A DNA stretch of 64,000 bases from Lacipirellulaceae bacterium (lineage in GTDB: Bacteria; Planctomycetota; Planctomycetia; Pirellulales; Lacipirellulaceae): positions 1 to 64,000 of the forward strand of contig JAVJRG010000013.1 of assembly GCA_040218535.1 (NCBI GenBank). Direction: 5' to 3'. Under the pieces are notes generated by a model. It saw only the letters and a list, made by a program, of their open reading frames with translations, did not search any database and was not told the origin of the DNA. This document shows, in pieces, positions 16,933 to 26,252 of the stretch. The translations under genes were made by a program, and so were the position numbers. Each line of letters opens with the position of its first letter. Within the stretch, counting starts at the first letter, position 1.

Positions 16933-17814
16933 ATGCAAAATCTAACGGAACAACCGCTGCCTCAACTGCCAGAGCGTGACACCGATAGCCACAAGGGCGA
17001 CTATGGTCGGGTGTTGGTGATCGCCGGTTCGCGAGGAATGGCGGGGGCGGCGGGGCTGACGGGAATGGCGGCATTGCGTAGCGGAGCCGGACTGGTAACC
17101 GTAGCCACACCCGTTGGCGTTCAGGATACGGTTGCGAGCTATTCACCGTGCTACACGACGATTCCGCTGCTCGAAGACGAGTACGGCATCGTGGATTTGG
17201 GCAACGTTATTGAGCTCTCTTCGGTCCGCAATCAATACGATGCTTGGGCGATCGGCCCTGGCTTGGGTATTACTGAAGGGTCAACGGAGTTGGTTGGCCA
17301 ACTGTATTGCGACGTACCGTGTCCACTGGTTGTCGATGCCGACGGGCTTAACGCTTTAGCGAAGCTAGTCGAGCGATCACCACAGATTCTTGAAAACCCC
17401 GCCGGGCCACGGTTCCTGACGCCACATCCGGGAGAGTTCGCGCGTCTGCTCGGCGAAGAGTCTCCGACGTCCGAGGAAGAACGGGCTCGAAAGGCGTCGG
17501 ACTTCGCGTCCCGAGATTCCTCTGGGCAAACAACCGTTGTTCTCAAGGGTCATCGAACCGTCATTGCCCGCGGAGACGAGTACGCCGTCAACGACACGGG
17601 GAACCCAGGAATGGCTACCGGCGGCACCGGTGACTGTTTGACGGGCGTGATCGCGGGTTTAGCCGCCCAGGGGATGCCTTCCTTCGAGGCAGCGCGACTT
17701 GCCGTGCATGTCCACGGCAAGGCAGGAGACCAGGCGGCAGAGAAACTGGGGCAGTTGTCGTTGGTTTCAAGCGATCTCTTGGATTTTCTGCCTGGGGCGT
17801 TTCTTTCGCTCTAG
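16933..17814 (+). CDS. nnrD: ADP-dependent NAD(P)H-hydrate dehydratase
   Basis: This 293-residue protein is the ribokinase-fold half of the NAD(P)HX repair system and dehydrates the S-epimer of damaged NAD(P)HX at the expense of ADP. Family motifs are KGDYGRVLVIAGSRGMAGAA near the start, AIGPGLG, LTPHPGEFARLLG, VVLKGHRTVI and NPGMATGGTGDCLTGVIAG near residue 220-245. The epimerase half (NnrE) is not fused, as is usual in some bacteria, and is not adjacent. It lies 11 bases after larB; both proteins handle nicotinamide or nicotinate dinucleotides. Confidence 0.9.
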   Translation: MQNLTEQPLPQLPERDTDSHKGDYGRVLVIAGSRGMAGAAGLTGMAALRSGAGLVTVATPVGVQDTVASYSPCYTTIPLLEDEYGIVDLGNVIELSSVRNQYDAWAIGPGLGITEGSTELVGQLYCDVPCPLVVDADGLNALAKLVERSPQILENPAGPRFLTPHPGEFARLLGEESPTSEEERARKASDFASRDSSGQTTVVLKGHRTVIARGDEYAVNDTGNPGMATGGTGDCLTGVIAGLAAQGMPSFEAARLAVHVHGKAGDQAAEKLGQLSLVSSDLLDFLPGAFLSL

Positions 17815-17831
17815 GTACTCGCAATCTCTCT

Positions 17832-17923
17832 ATTTCGCCGCGGTGCTTGCGCCGCGAAGTTGTAGATTGACTTCTCACGATCATTCAACCTGAAAGAGCG
17901 CGGTGCAAGCACCGCGGCGAAAT
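17832..17923. repeat. 19-bp inverted repeat after nnrD
   Basis: ATTTCGCCGCGGTGCTTGC (17832-17850) and its exact reverse complement (17905-17923) frame 54 bases. It begins 17 bases after the nnrD stop. The left arm is followed by a second GCCGCGAAG, so alternative pairing is possible. It is probably a non-coding repeat that can act at the 3' end of the larB-nnrD transcript. Confidence 0.65.
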
Positions 17924-17936
17924 TTTGAATCCTCGA

Positions 17937-18146
17937 TTATCTCGCTATGAGACGACCGTCTCGATCGAGCATCACCCTGTTTCGTGGCTTTCCAGCAGAC
18001 AATTTGATCCTGGTTAGCGCTTGTTTTCTCGGTAAATCGTGGAACTTCGCGAATTCATCGAGTGACTTGAATCCGCGAAGCAGCCGTTTGGCATCGTTCC
18101 TGCTTACTCTTCCTAGCGTCGTGCCTGCAAGCGACGACTTACGGAA
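17937..18146 (-). pseudogene. Possible gene remnant, C-terminal part only
   Basis: The minus strand is open and ends with a protein-like stretch (RNDAKRLLRGFKSLDEFAKF then KLSAGKPRNRVMLDRDGRL) before a TAA stop. No ATG, GTG or TTG exists in this frame between the methyltransferase start region and this stretch, so an intact gene would have to start inside the oppositely directed methyltransferase gene. It may be the 3' remnant of an old gene or chance. The family is not recognised. Confidence 0.25.
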
Positions 18147-18162
18147 CTGAGGAGAGAAACAG

Positions 18163-19236
18163 ATGTGTACGGTAGCAACCAAGAGCGAGCAGCTCAGCGC
18201 ATTCGCGAGCCGCATGGACCAAGCGATGAACGAGGCCAGTCTGATGTTGATGCTTTCGCTTGGGCATCGCACGGGATTGCTCGACACGATGGCGGCAATG
18301 GAGTCAGCCACCAGCGAAGAGATCGCTAGGCGAGCCAAGCTGAACGAACGCTATGTTCGCGAGTGGCTCGGCGCGATGTTCACCGGCGGGATTGTTGAGT
18401 TGGATGCCGAGGCGAATACCTATCGCCTTCCACCCCGGCACGCCCATTGGCTGACGCGGGGCGGGTTGGGAGATAACTATGCCTCGCTCGCTCAATGGAT
18501 TGGTTTGCTGGGGAGTGCTGAGGACTTGGTGGCCGAAGCGTTCAAGCATGGACAGGGCGTGCCGTACTCGGCTTACCGACGCTTTCACGAAGTGATGGCT
18601 GAGGAGAGCGAACACACGGTCGTCAACGCTCTGGAAGAACACATATTGCCGCTCGTCCCCGGCCTGACGCAGCGGCTTGAGGAGGGGATTGAGGTGGCCG
18701 ACGTAGGATGTGGGCGCGGTGAAGCGGCGCTGAGATTAGCAACTTTGTTTCCCAACAGCCGCTTCACCGGGCTCGACTTTAGTGAAGACGCGATCGCCGC
18801 CGCGATGACCGAAGCGAGTGAACGCGGCTTGAGTAACGTCCGCTTCATGCTGCAAGACGCGGGCGACTGGAATGCACGTGGCCAGTTTGATCTCGTGCTG
18901 GCATTTGACGCCGTTCACGATCAGATCGATCCGGGCCGAGTGTTAGAGAATATCTACTCGGCGCTACGCGAGGACGGTGTCTTCTTGATGCAAGACATTG
19001 GTGCTTCCAGCCATACCCACCAAAACAAAGACCACGCCATGGGGACGTTTCTGTACACGATTTCTTGCATGCACTGCATGAGTGTCTCGCTCGCCTCGGG
19101 CGGAGCGGGCTTAGGAGCCGTGTGGGGTAAGGAACTGGCGATCGACATGCTCGACCACGCAGGTTTCAGCAACGTCGCGGTCGAGGAGCTGCCGCACGAT
19201 GACATGAATTACTACTACGTTTGCGAGAAGGAGTAA
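18163..19236 (+). CDS. SAM-dependent methyltransferase with winged-helix N-terminus
   Basis: The 357-residue protein has an N-terminal helical region with a winged-helix pattern (ATSEEIARRAKLNERYVREW), as in O-methyltransferase-like proteins, then a class I Rossmann domain. Motif I VADVGCGRGEAAL (about 178-190), FTGLDFSEDAIAAA and FDLVLAFDAVHD mark the SAM site. Substrate is unknown. GGAG lies ten bases before the ATG, giving a firm start. The final part contains several Cys/His/Met residues (TISCMHCMS) of unclear meaning. Confidence 0.85.
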   Translation: MCTVATKSEQLSAFASRMDQAMNEASLMLMLSLGHRTGLLDTMAAMESATSEEIARRAKLNERYVREWLGAMFTGGIVELDAEANTYRLPPRHAHWLTRGGLGDNYASLAQWIGLLGSAEDLVAEAFKHGQGVPYSAYRRFHEVMAEESEHTVVNALEEHILPLVPGLTQRLEEGIEVADVGCGRGEAALRLATLFPNSRFTGLDFSEDAIAAAMTEASERGLSNVRFMLQDAGDWNARGQFDLVLAFDAVHDQIDPGRVLENIYSALREDGVFLMQDIGASSHTHQNKDHAMGTFLYTISCMHCMSVSLASGGAGLGAVWGKELAIDMLDHAGFSNVAVEELPHDDMNYYYVCEKE

Positions 19237-19595
19237 TCCTTGAAAACTCGCAGCACACAGAGAATGGAAACGTAAAAGAATTAACCACAGAGAGCACGGA
19301 GTACACGGAGAAGAATTAGACAGGATTTAAAGGATATACAAGTTTAGAAGCAGTTCTGCCGATCATGGAGAGCTGCAACAGCAACAACAAACTAAGTGAA
19401 GTATTCGCTATCCAAGTTTGCTATAGGAATAGACATCGAAAGTTCGTTCACAGAATCCTGTGCATCCTGTTAATCCTGTCAAAAAGAACTCCGTGTTCTC
19501 TGTGATCTCCGTGGTGAAATAAAGATGACAGTCCAGCCACCCGTCGCGTCCACGAGATCGAGCCGTGTGGAAAGAGATCGAGATTCCCGGAGGGT
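19237..19595. repeat. Spacer with long inverted-repeat element (19281-19520)
   Basis: Between the convergent methyltransferase and nitroreductase genes, TTAACCACAGAGAGCACGGA at 19281 pairs loosely with CTCTGTGATCTCCGTGGT ending near 19515, and an inner pair ACAGGATTTAAAGGAT / ATCCTGTTAATCCTGT lies inside. The central 100 bases are AT-richer and hold nothing recognisable. This type of CACAGAG...CACGGAG sequence looks like a widespread non-coding repeat; no open frame here is convincing. Confidence 0.5.
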
Positions 19596-20207
19596 TCAAT
19601 CCGCTGGGAAGAAGTTCTCGATAACCACCTCTTCACGCGGTAGTTGCCCTCCTCGTGGGCGCGCGGGCTGGGCGGCCTTGCCGATGACAAGCATCATGGC
19701 AATTTCGTGATCGTCCGGCAGGTGGATCAACTCGGCAACGCGGTCACGGTCAAAGCCGATCATCGGGCACGAGTCGTAGCCCATCGCCTTCGCGGCAAGC
19801 ATCAGCGTCTGAGCAGCGATGCCGCAGGAACGCATCACCTCGTCCCGCTGGACGGACTCACGCCCGTTGTAGAAGTTGCCGATCATCGGAACCAACGTAT
19901 TGCCTATTTCTTCAGGAGCATTCTGCCAATAGCGTTCAGGTTCCCGACCGTAAGCTTTGATGTCCCCGCAAAGGACAAACGTCAGTTGTGCCTCTTCGAC
20001 TTGTGCCTGGTCCCAAGCCGCGGCCCGGACGGACTTCTTCAGCTCAGGATCTTTGATCAGTACGAATCGCCAGTTCTGGATGTTGAAGGACGTGGGCGAG
20101 AGCAGGGCCAGGTCGAGCAGGCGATCAATGTCTGCTTGAGGCATGTCAAACGAGGTGTCGTAATGCTTGACCGAACGGCGTTCTTGGATGGCAGTGAGGG
20201 TGTACAA
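19596..20207 (-). CDS. Nitroreductase family flavoprotein
   Basis: The 203-residue protein starts TAIQERRSVKHYD after the initiator, the FMN-binding opening of nitroreductases, and continues with LLSPTSFNIQNWRFVLI and a GIAAQTLMLAAKAMGYDSCPM helix that is typical of the family. Such enzymes use NAD(P)H and FMN to reduce nitro compounds, quinones or flavins. The start is TTG at 20207: AAGGAG lies seven bases upstream, whereas the frame further upstream runs into a repeat and has no such site. Monocistronic and flanked on both sides by inverted-repeat elements. Confidence 0.85.
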   Translation of the reverse strand: MYTLTAIQERRSVKHYDTSFDMPQADIDRLLDLALLSPTSFNIQNWRFVLIKDPELKKSVRAAAWDQAQVEEAQLTFVLCGDIKAYGREPERYWQNAPEEIGNTLVPMIGNFYNGRESVQRDEVMRSCGIAAQTLMLAAKAMGYDSCPMIGFDRDRVAELIHLPDDHEIAMMLVIGKAAQPARPRGGQLPREEVVIENFFPAD

Positions 20208-20264
20208 AATTCTACTCCTTAATATTCGACGATAAGACACAGAGGAAGCAAAGAAACTTTTTGG

Positions 20265-20400
20265 AACCACAGATCGACACAGATGAACGCAGATGTTTCA
20301 ATATAGGTAGACAACAAGTAATCGAGCATAGGGAGATTGTCAGCTTTACCTCAGACTCCGTAGAACTGAGATCTGTGTCTATCCGTGTTCATCTGTGGTT
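20265..20400. repeat. Inverted repeat with 30-nt arms
   Basis: The left arm 20265-20294 starts AACCACAGATCGACACAGAT and the right arm 20371-20400 ends CATCTGTGGTT; the arms are inverted copies with a few mismatches. It lies between the MoxR/BchI-type gene's 3' end and the nitroreductase gene start, both on the minus strand. It is related in style, but not in sequence, to the element at 19281-19520. Confidence 0.6.
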
Positions 20401-20449
20401 ACTTCTACTTTGCGCTTCTCTGCGTTCTTCGCGTATTTGCGTCAATAAG

Positions 20450-21871
20450 TTAGGTTTCGTAAACAATCCGCCCGTGGCTCTGGCTTCGGCTGATCCGGTC
20501 CGTCGCGTAGAGTCCCGCGAGGATGAACTCCACGCAGGAAGCTCGCACAGCGGGGCTTTCGCTCGCATTCACCTCGAAAGCCTTGTCCCAAACCGGCGGA
20601 ACACGCTGGATTAGCTCAGCGTAGTGGGTTGAAGGGAGCATGTCGCCCACTTCGATCTTGACGCCCTGGGAAAAGATCTCAGCAATCTCGGCTAAGCCAT
20701 GTTTGTCCACGTACTCGTTGAACACGGTGGAAATCGCTTCGGCAACCACAGCGTCGAGCACTTGCCGTTCGCTCATTTGGTGGGTGCCCATGAGGTCGAG
20801 TTCGAGCTTGCCGAGCGACGACGCATACAGATGTCCCAGATCGCTGATCCGCGGCACTGCTGGCGATTCACCAAGTACAGCCGCACGATGCCGGGCGGAA
20901 GCAAGCATTGTGCGATAGTTGGCCAGCGATAACCTTGCCGAGACACCCGATTGTTGATCGACGAACTTTGACTCGCGAGCAGCGCGGCTGATCTCTTCAA
21001 CGAGTTCCTTCATGAAGTACGGGACCACGACTTCGTTGCTACTGCCGTCCTCAACTTCTTGCTCCATAATCTCGACGCCTAATTGGCGTTCGAGTGGATA
21101 GTGGGTCTGGATCATCGAGCCGATGCGATCCTTCAATTGCGGAATCACTTTGCCGCTACGATTGTAGGTGGCAGGGTTGGCGCTGAAGAGGATCAGCACG
21201 TCGATATCGAACTTCACCGGATAGCCACGGATCTGGACGTCGCGTTCTTCGAGAATGTTGAAGAGGCCCACCTGGACGAGCTCGTCAAGCTCAGGCAGTT
21301 CGTTCATCGCGAAAATGCCACGGTGCATGCGCGGAATCAAACCGAAGTGCAAAGCTCCTTCGGCGCCCATGCTAACGCCCGCTGCGAGTTTCGCGGGGTC
21401 GATCTCGCCGATGATGTCAGCGAACTTCGTGCCGGGAGCTAACCGTTCCGCGTAGCGATCTTCCCGGCGCCACCAGCCGATACGAATCTCCTCAGGCGGC
21501 AGGTTGGCAACGATCTCCTTACCTCGCCTGGTGATTGGATTCAGCGGGTCGTCGTGCAGAGGAATCTCAGGATCATCGATGTAGGGAATCGCCGGATCGA
21601 GAAACTCCGCAATCAGTCGCATCAGTCGGCTCTTCGCTTGGCCTTTTTCGCCGAGGAAAAGCATGTCGTGCTGAGCGAGCAAAGCGACGTTGAGTTCGGG
21701 GATGACCGTGCTGTCATAGCCAACAATCCCCGGATACAGGGGCTCGTCACCACGTAGCTTTTCGAGGAAGTTATCGTGAATCTCTTGCTTGACGGTGCGA
21801 CTTTTCCAGCTGCTTTCTTTGAGTTCAGCAAGGGTAGAAGCTTGCGGAGTGGAATCGGGCGTGTCGGACAT
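20450..21871 (-). CDS. MoxR/magnesium-chelatase-I-like AAA+ ATPase
   Basis: The 473-residue protein has the AAA+ core of the BchI/MoxR class: Walker A-type loop GEKGQAKSR (about 75-83), an inserted region with [41 protein letters not shown] for the Walker B/beta-hairpin region and [15 protein letters not shown] for sensor 1. The P-loop has Gly-Gln-Ala before Lys-Ser. Such ATPases act as chaperones inserting metals or remodelling complexes, generally with a VWA-domain partner, which is not adjacent here. Planctomycete copies are often labelled magnesium chelatase; that activity is not implied. Confidence 0.78.
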   Translation of the reverse strand: MSDTPDSTPQASTLAELKESSWKSRTVKQEIHDNFLEKLRGDEPLYPGIVGYDSTVIPELNVALLAQHDMLFLGEKGQAKSRLMRLIAEFLDPAIPYIDDPEIPLHDDPLNPITRRGKEIVANLPPEEIRIGWWRREDRYAERLAPGTKFADIIGEIDPAKLAAGVSMGAEGALHFGLIPRMHRGIFAMNELPELDELVQVGLFNILEERDVQIRGYPVKFDIDVLILFSANPATYNRSGKVIPQLKDRIGSMIQTHYPLERQLGVEIMEQEVEDGSSNEVVVPYFMKELVEEISRAARESKFVDQQSGVSARLSLANYRTMLASARHRAAVLGESPAVPRISDLGHLYASSLGKLELDLMGTHQMSERQVLDAVVAEAISTVFNEYVDKHGLAEIAEIFSQGVKIEVGDMLPSTHYAELIQRVPPVWDKAFEVNASESPAVRASCVEFILAGLYATDRISRSQSHGRIVYET

Positions 21872-21974
21872 GCTGCCAGGGGTACCGGAGGGGAGTTGGC
21901 GGGGGAAGTTACGATTATAGAGCCGTAACCTGGCTTGCCAACTTAACGCGCTGCACTTCTGACACTGCTCGTGG

Positions 21975-23732
21975 CTAAGCCGCCAAGCGGGTGGTGTGAG
22001 TGTTCGCCTGGAGAATCTCTAGCGTGCGCTCAGGGGCGTGTTGCTCGCCGTATTGGAGGGCGAAGCTTCGAGCCGAATCGCGGTAGTGCTGGTAGTGGTT
22101 CAGCATTTCTCGAAGCAGCAGAGGGATCTGTTGCGGCTCGGCAGCAATGAGGCCGACCCGACTCGTCGGAGCGTCGGACGCGCTGTTGATGAAGCTGAGT
22201 TCGAGATGGTCGAGCTCCATCATTCGATTGGCGTACGCATTGGACAGTTCGATGTTTAGGTAAGAAGCATCTTTGGGCACGTTGATCAGAATCGCCGGCT
22301 CAATGGCAGAGTCACGGGCGACGCCACAGAGGGAGACTTGCTGATCTCCCTTCGCGTTACCTGATTCGTCAATCGAACGGACTGTAATCCGCACGTACTG
22401 ACCTTGGAATTGTTCAGGGTCCCAATTCCACGAGAGAACGGCTTTTCGTTCTGTTGGTGAATTGGATTCGGGGATCGCCACGGTCGCTGAAGCAACCCGG
22501 CCATGATCTCGAGTTTTCCAGATTGAGGGCAGGTTCGCATCGAGACTGATCTTGGCTTCCTTCAGCAAATGCCGAGCGTGGCAATATTGCTCGCCTTGGA
22601 TTTGTTCCGAGAGCCAGCACCCTCCCGGCACGATCACTGGCACGCCGGCGCTGAGCATCTCGAGGAGGATTCCGCTTGCGCGTGAGTGGTACCGATCGCT
22701 GTCGTAAAGGAACAAGCCGACGTCGGAGCCACGGATAAACTCTTCGTACTCGTCCGAAGTAAGGGGATGCTTCACAACGACTACGGGAGAACGATCCCCA
22801 GCCGCTGAGCAATCACTAACCGTGGCTCTTGCCAGTCCCGCTTTGCCCAGATGACGACGGACTCGCTTCGGGTTGATCTGCACGGCCAGTTGCATGTCGC
22901 CCTGCTGCAAGAGGTCTGCCGTATCGCTCAGCATGTTCGTCAGTGAGTAGCCATACTTCTCACGACGCACCATCCCGGCACACGAAACTCTTAGCGGCCG
23001 CCCCACGGTAGGCTTCTCGTTCGGCTTGCGGAAAACCTCGCCGACAGGGTAGGGCAGATGTTGAAAATCGCCGATGCCCAAGCGATTGTACTGGCGGCAC
23101 ATTGCCTCAGTGGTGGCGTAGAAATGAAACTTGTGGTCGGGGACAGCTTGCTTGGCGAAATTGATTTGCCGATCGAATCGAAGCTGGCGTTCCTGCTGCG
23201 AGGCGTGCTCGGTCTCGCGACCTTTGAAGGCGTCGAAGTGAAACTGCATGTGCCAGTCGAGTTGAACGCTCTCAGGGTGGGTCCGCAAGAAGCGGATCAG
23301 CCCCAACAGGTCGAATTCACCAAGGGTCGGCAAGAAGACACGGTCCGCAGGATCCCAATCGGTCTTTGCAAAAACCTGTTCGCAGCCAGCGACAAACGCT
23401 TCGAGCTGATCAATCCGCTGCCGCTGCCGCCAGCGTTCGAGCGGCCTGAGGACCATTCGCGGTCCCTTCTCAGCCAAGGGGCGACCTTCAACATCCACGG
23501 CATACCGGCTCCGACCATCCACACCTAGTTGGTGAGCCTTGCGTGCTTGATAGTCGAATGCCGGAATCACTTCCCAACTTACAGGAAACGAATCGGGAGA
23601 AAGCGATCGATGAGTGGCGAGTACCGGATGATGCCCCTGCTTCTCGGCGGCGGTCAGCATGTCGCGCGCGTACTGGAAGTTGTGTCCTCCCATACGCTTG
23701 AGACCGTGATCAATTAGGATGAATCGTGACAT
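21975..23732 (-). CDS. Glycosyltransferase with inserted beta-rich module
   Basis: The 585-residue protein opens with [20 protein letters not shown], the glycine-rich acceptor loop of GT-B enzymes. The donor-binding half is visible at [27 protein letters not shown] and [20 protein letters not shown], where the Glu and Gly-rich loop match GT4-type enzymes. Between the latter and the final helices (about residues 400-530) is a strand-rich stretch ([30 protein letters not shown]) that does not belong to a simple GT-B fold. It is the last gene of a three-glycosyltransferase run on the minus strand and starts 15 bases after the GT2-like gene stop. Confidence 0.75.
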   Translation of the reverse strand: MSRFILIDHGLKRMGGHNFQYARDMLTAAEKQGHHPVLATHRSLSPDSFPVSWEVIPAFDYQARKAHQLGVDGRSRYAVDVEGRPLAEKGPRMVLRPLERWRQRQRIDQLEAFVAGCEQVFAKTDWDPADRVFLPTLGEFDLLGLIRFLRTHPESVQLDWHMQFHFDAFKGRETEHASQQERQLRFDRQINFAKQAVPDHKFHFYATTEAMCRQYNRLGIGDFQHLPYPVGEVFRKPNEKPTVGRPLRVSCAGMVRREKYGYSLTNMLSDTADLLQQGDMQLAVQINPKRVRRHLGKAGLARATVSDCSAAGDRSPVVVVKHPLTSDEYEEFIRGSDVGLFLYDSDRYHSRASGILLEMLSAGVPVIVPGGCWLSEQIQGEQYCHARHLLKEAKISLDANLPSIWKTRDHGRVASATVAIPESNSPTERKAVLSWNWDPEQFQGQYVRITVRSIDESGNAKGDQQVSLCGVARDSAIEPAILINVPKDASYLNIELSNAYANRMMELDHLELSFINSASDAPTSRVGLIAAEPQQIPLLLREMLNHYQHYRDSARSFALQYGEQHAPERTLEILQANTHTTRLAA

Positions 23733-23747
23733 GCAGTTTGGAGAAGC

Positions 23748-24695
23748 TTAGGCGGCTCGCGAGGGTGCTAGCAGGTTGTTTGAGAAGAGCTGGCGGGCGG
23801 CTCGACGGAGCTTTCGTGTGAGTTTGTCTTGGTAATAGCAGCGACCGAAGGAATATCGGTCTGCTTCCCGATGGCGATAGACGCTGGCCGGATGAGTTAT
23901 CTCATGTATCGGCACCGTCGGCTGGTTGGCATGGGGATGATCTGCGTTTTTTGTGTGCGTTCCTGCTTCGCCGAAGCCAATGTTGCTGACGAGGTTGGTC
24001 GCCGGAAGAGCGGTCAGGCCATGCTCTGCCCAGCAGGTGAATTGATAAGCGAACGCCCAACTGTCGATTTCGCCGCCGAACTGACGCTCGAAGATGTAGC
24101 GCCAGTAGTCGGCTTCGGCTGGGGAGTCGGCCATGAGTTCCGGGCCGCCTGAGTCGCGGAAACTTGGCCAACGGCTAAGCGACAAGTCGCATTTTTGCCA
24201 AGCACGCCGCCACGTGGCCCAGCCCCAGCAGTGCATGTATTTGCTGAAGTAGTAACTGTCCGGGGAGCGGCTTTGCCCATCTTGCCAGTTGTTGCCGCTG
24301 ATAGCCATTACGCGCTGATCGTCTGCATACCGCTTGAGCAGTTGTTCGCAGAAAGGAAAGAATGTGGGGTCGGGCAGGCAATCGTCTTCGAGAATGATTG
24401 CTTGCTCAGTTTGCCCAAAGACCCAGTTCAAACCTTCGGCGACGCCGAGCTTGCAGCCGTGATTCTCCATAGAGAACCGTGTTCTTAGATCGCAATCCCA
24501 ATCGAGATTCTCGAAAAGTGCCCTCGTCGCGGCGACCTGCGAGGCTTCGTTGGGACGATCCACACGCGGTCCATCTCCGCAGACAAACAACGTCTTGGGG
24601 CGTTGTTTGGCCACTTCCGCTAACACGCGGGCGGTCATGTCTGGGCGGTTGAACACCAACATCACGACAGGGGTTTCTAAGGGGTGGGGTCCCAT
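23748..24695 (-). CDS. GT2-like glycosyltransferase
   Basis: The 315-residue protein starts with ETPVVMLVFNRPDMTARVL, a GT-A fold opening, and has the acidic metal motif IILEDDCLPDPTFFPF, followed by YMHCWGWATWRRAW, a pattern of sugar transferases that resemble hemolysin-type and GNT-I-like enzymes. The frame is open further upstream, but ATG 24695 overlaps the preceding gene's stop as TAATG, which is the natural coupled start and fits the fold. It probably builds an extracellular or lipid-linked glycan with its two neighbours. Confidence 0.8.
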   Translation of the reverse strand: MGPHPLETPVVMLVFNRPDMTARVLAEVAKQRPKTLFVCGDGPRVDRPNEASQVAATRALFENLDWDCDLRTRFSMENHGCKLGVAEGLNWVFGQTEQAIILEDDCLPDPTFFPFCEQLLKRYADDQRVMAISGNNWQDGQSRSPDSYYFSKYMHCWGWATWRRAWQKCDLSLSRWPSFRDSGGPELMADSPAEADYWRYIFERQFGGEIDSWAFAYQFTCWAEHGLTALPATNLVSNIGFGEAGTHTKNADHPHANQPTVPIHEITHPASVYRHREADRYSFGRCYYQDKLTRKLRRAARQLFSNNLLAPSRAA

Positions 24696-26032
24696 TAGGC
24701 GGCCCTCGTTTCTGCGGACTGGGCTACCAGAGCGCGGTAGAGTTCGGCATACCGTGGCGTCTGCACACGCTGATCGAAGTGCTCGAGAACAAACTGACGT
24801 GCTGCTTGCGACATCCGCTGTCGTGCTTCCTGATTGTCGAGCATCCACTGCAGGTCGTCCGCCAAGCCAGCGACATCGCCTAGCTGCGAGAGTAGCCCCG
24901 TCTGACCAGGCAACACGTATTCGGGGACAGCGGTCGTGTCGTACGCAACGACCGGCACGCCGCAGGCCATTGCCTCAACACTCACGAGCCCGAACGACTC
25001 CGCCCGGCTTGGTTGAGCGAACACGTCCATCGCCGAGTAAGCTTTGGCAAGTTGAGTGGTGCTCTCAATCACACCAAGCGGATGCAATTGGACACCTGTG
25101 GGTAGCGCCACGTCTTTGGTCGCATTTCCGAAGGCAATCAGGTGGATCGGTCCCTCGTGTTTCACCTTTGCTACTGCGGCAAGCAGGTCTTGAAAACCTT
25201 TCCGAGGATTCCTCAGTGAAGCGGCACCGCAGCCGATGGTTGGTTCGTCGGTGGGAATGCCAAGTCGCTGCTTGGCAGAATGCTTTTCGCTGGGCTTGAA
25301 GACTTCTAGATCAAGGCCGTGGGGAATCGTCTGAATACTATTTGCTTGCTGACCGATCGAACTAGCGCGTGCGCACTGTTCCATCCAACGACTGGGGGCA
25401 ACAAGGTGCAAGTTCTTGCCGGCCAGGGAATCGACTTTTGTTTTCCAAGCCTCCGGGACGAGCCGGGGGAGTGCCGCTGGTCCCATTTGCGGACAAACGC
25501 TGCAGGACTGCTTGTACTCTTCACAAGCGTCCGCATGATGGCAACCGCCAGTCAGCGGGTTCATATCGTGCAGCGTCCAGACGATGGGCGTTTGGTCGTC
25601 GATACTCGCGAAGAACGACTCGTAATCAACGAAGTTGGCGATCCAGTGCAGGTGAATAACGTCGGTCCCGCGGGCGTCGAAGTCGACGGGAGTCGTTTCC
25701 GCTTGATTTGGCAGTGTGAAGATCTCCAGCCCATGAGGGCGCCCTTTCAACGAACGCTTGAGATTGATTCTTTGCCAGCGATAGCGGACCCGACTCTTCA
25801 GTCGCCCCCAGAACGATGGTTCAGGCTTTGTCCAACGTAACTCCTCGCTTGCGGCCAGCTTCTGAAGGTTAGCCCCTCGCTTGCGGTCTCGCCGCGGCGG
25901 CCTATACCAAAATCGACTCTCCACACCCGCCGCGCACAGCGATTCGTGCAGGCGCATGGCCGCGACGGCAGCACCGCCGGTGGCGAGGGTGTTGATGTGA
26001 TCGATTCGCATAGCAATAGCCTTGCGCGACAT
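24695..26032 (-). CDS. GT4 family glycosyltransferase
   Basis: The 445-residue protein starts near MRIDHINTLATGGAAVAAMRL, has the GT-B acceptor half with DVIHLHWIANFVDY and PIVWTLHDMNPLTGGCHHADAC, and a donor half with GAASLRNPRKGFQDLLAA, QPSRAESFGLVSVEAMACGVPV and DLQWMLDN. E.FGLV..EAMACG.PV is the GT4 retaining-transferase signature. The cysteines after HDMNP (C..YKQSCSVCP) form a cluster found in some GT4 enzymes that begin this way. An internal ATG seven codons in is an alternative start. First gene of the three-gene glycosyltransferase run. Confidence 0.85.
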   Translation of the reverse strand: MSRKAIAMRIDHINTLATGGAAVAAMRLHESLCAAGVESRFWYRPPRRDRKRGANLQKLAASEELRWTKPEPSFWGRLKSRVRYRWQRINLKRSLKGRPHGLEIFTLPNQAETTPVDFDARGTDVIHLHWIANFVDYESFFASIDDQTPIVWTLHDMNPLTGGCHHADACEEYKQSCSVCPQMGPAALPRLVPEAWKTKVDSLAGKNLHLVAPSRWMEQCARASSIGQQANSIQTIPHGLDLEVFKPSEKHSAKQRLGIPTDEPTIGCGAASLRNPRKGFQDLLAAVAKVKHEGPIHLIAFGNATKDVALPTGVQLHPLGVIESTTQLAKAYSAMDVFAQPSRAESFGLVSVEAMACGVPVVAYDTTAVPEYVLPGQTGLLSQLGDVAGLADDLQWMLDNQEARQRMSQAARQFVLEHFDQRVQTPRYAELYRALVAQSAETRAA

Positions 26033-26126
26033 GATGCGCGCGGATTATCCCCATAAAGTTGCCTATTAGGCGTGGCGAACCGTAAGAAAACGAAAGCTTT
26101 AGATCAAGTTCAACTGGCTGAAATCT

Positions 26127-26241
26127 GTAGCCCTCTCGTTCCGCGAGAGGAATGGCGACACTCTAGCAACACTTCGCAATGAGTACGGATAAACTAGAGC
26201 ACTCGACTACTGCTGAACCTCTCGCGGAGCGAGAGGGCTAC
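26127..26241. repeat. 24-bp inverted repeat after S10 peptidase gene
   Basis: Arms 26127-26150 and 26218-26241 are inverted copies with one mismatch; the left arm starts GTAGCCCTCTCG and itself contains the palindrome CTCTCG...CGAGAG. It lies just downstream of the S10 peptidase gene on its strand and could end that transcript. Confidence 0.65.
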
Positions 26242-26252
26242 AATAGCTAGCA

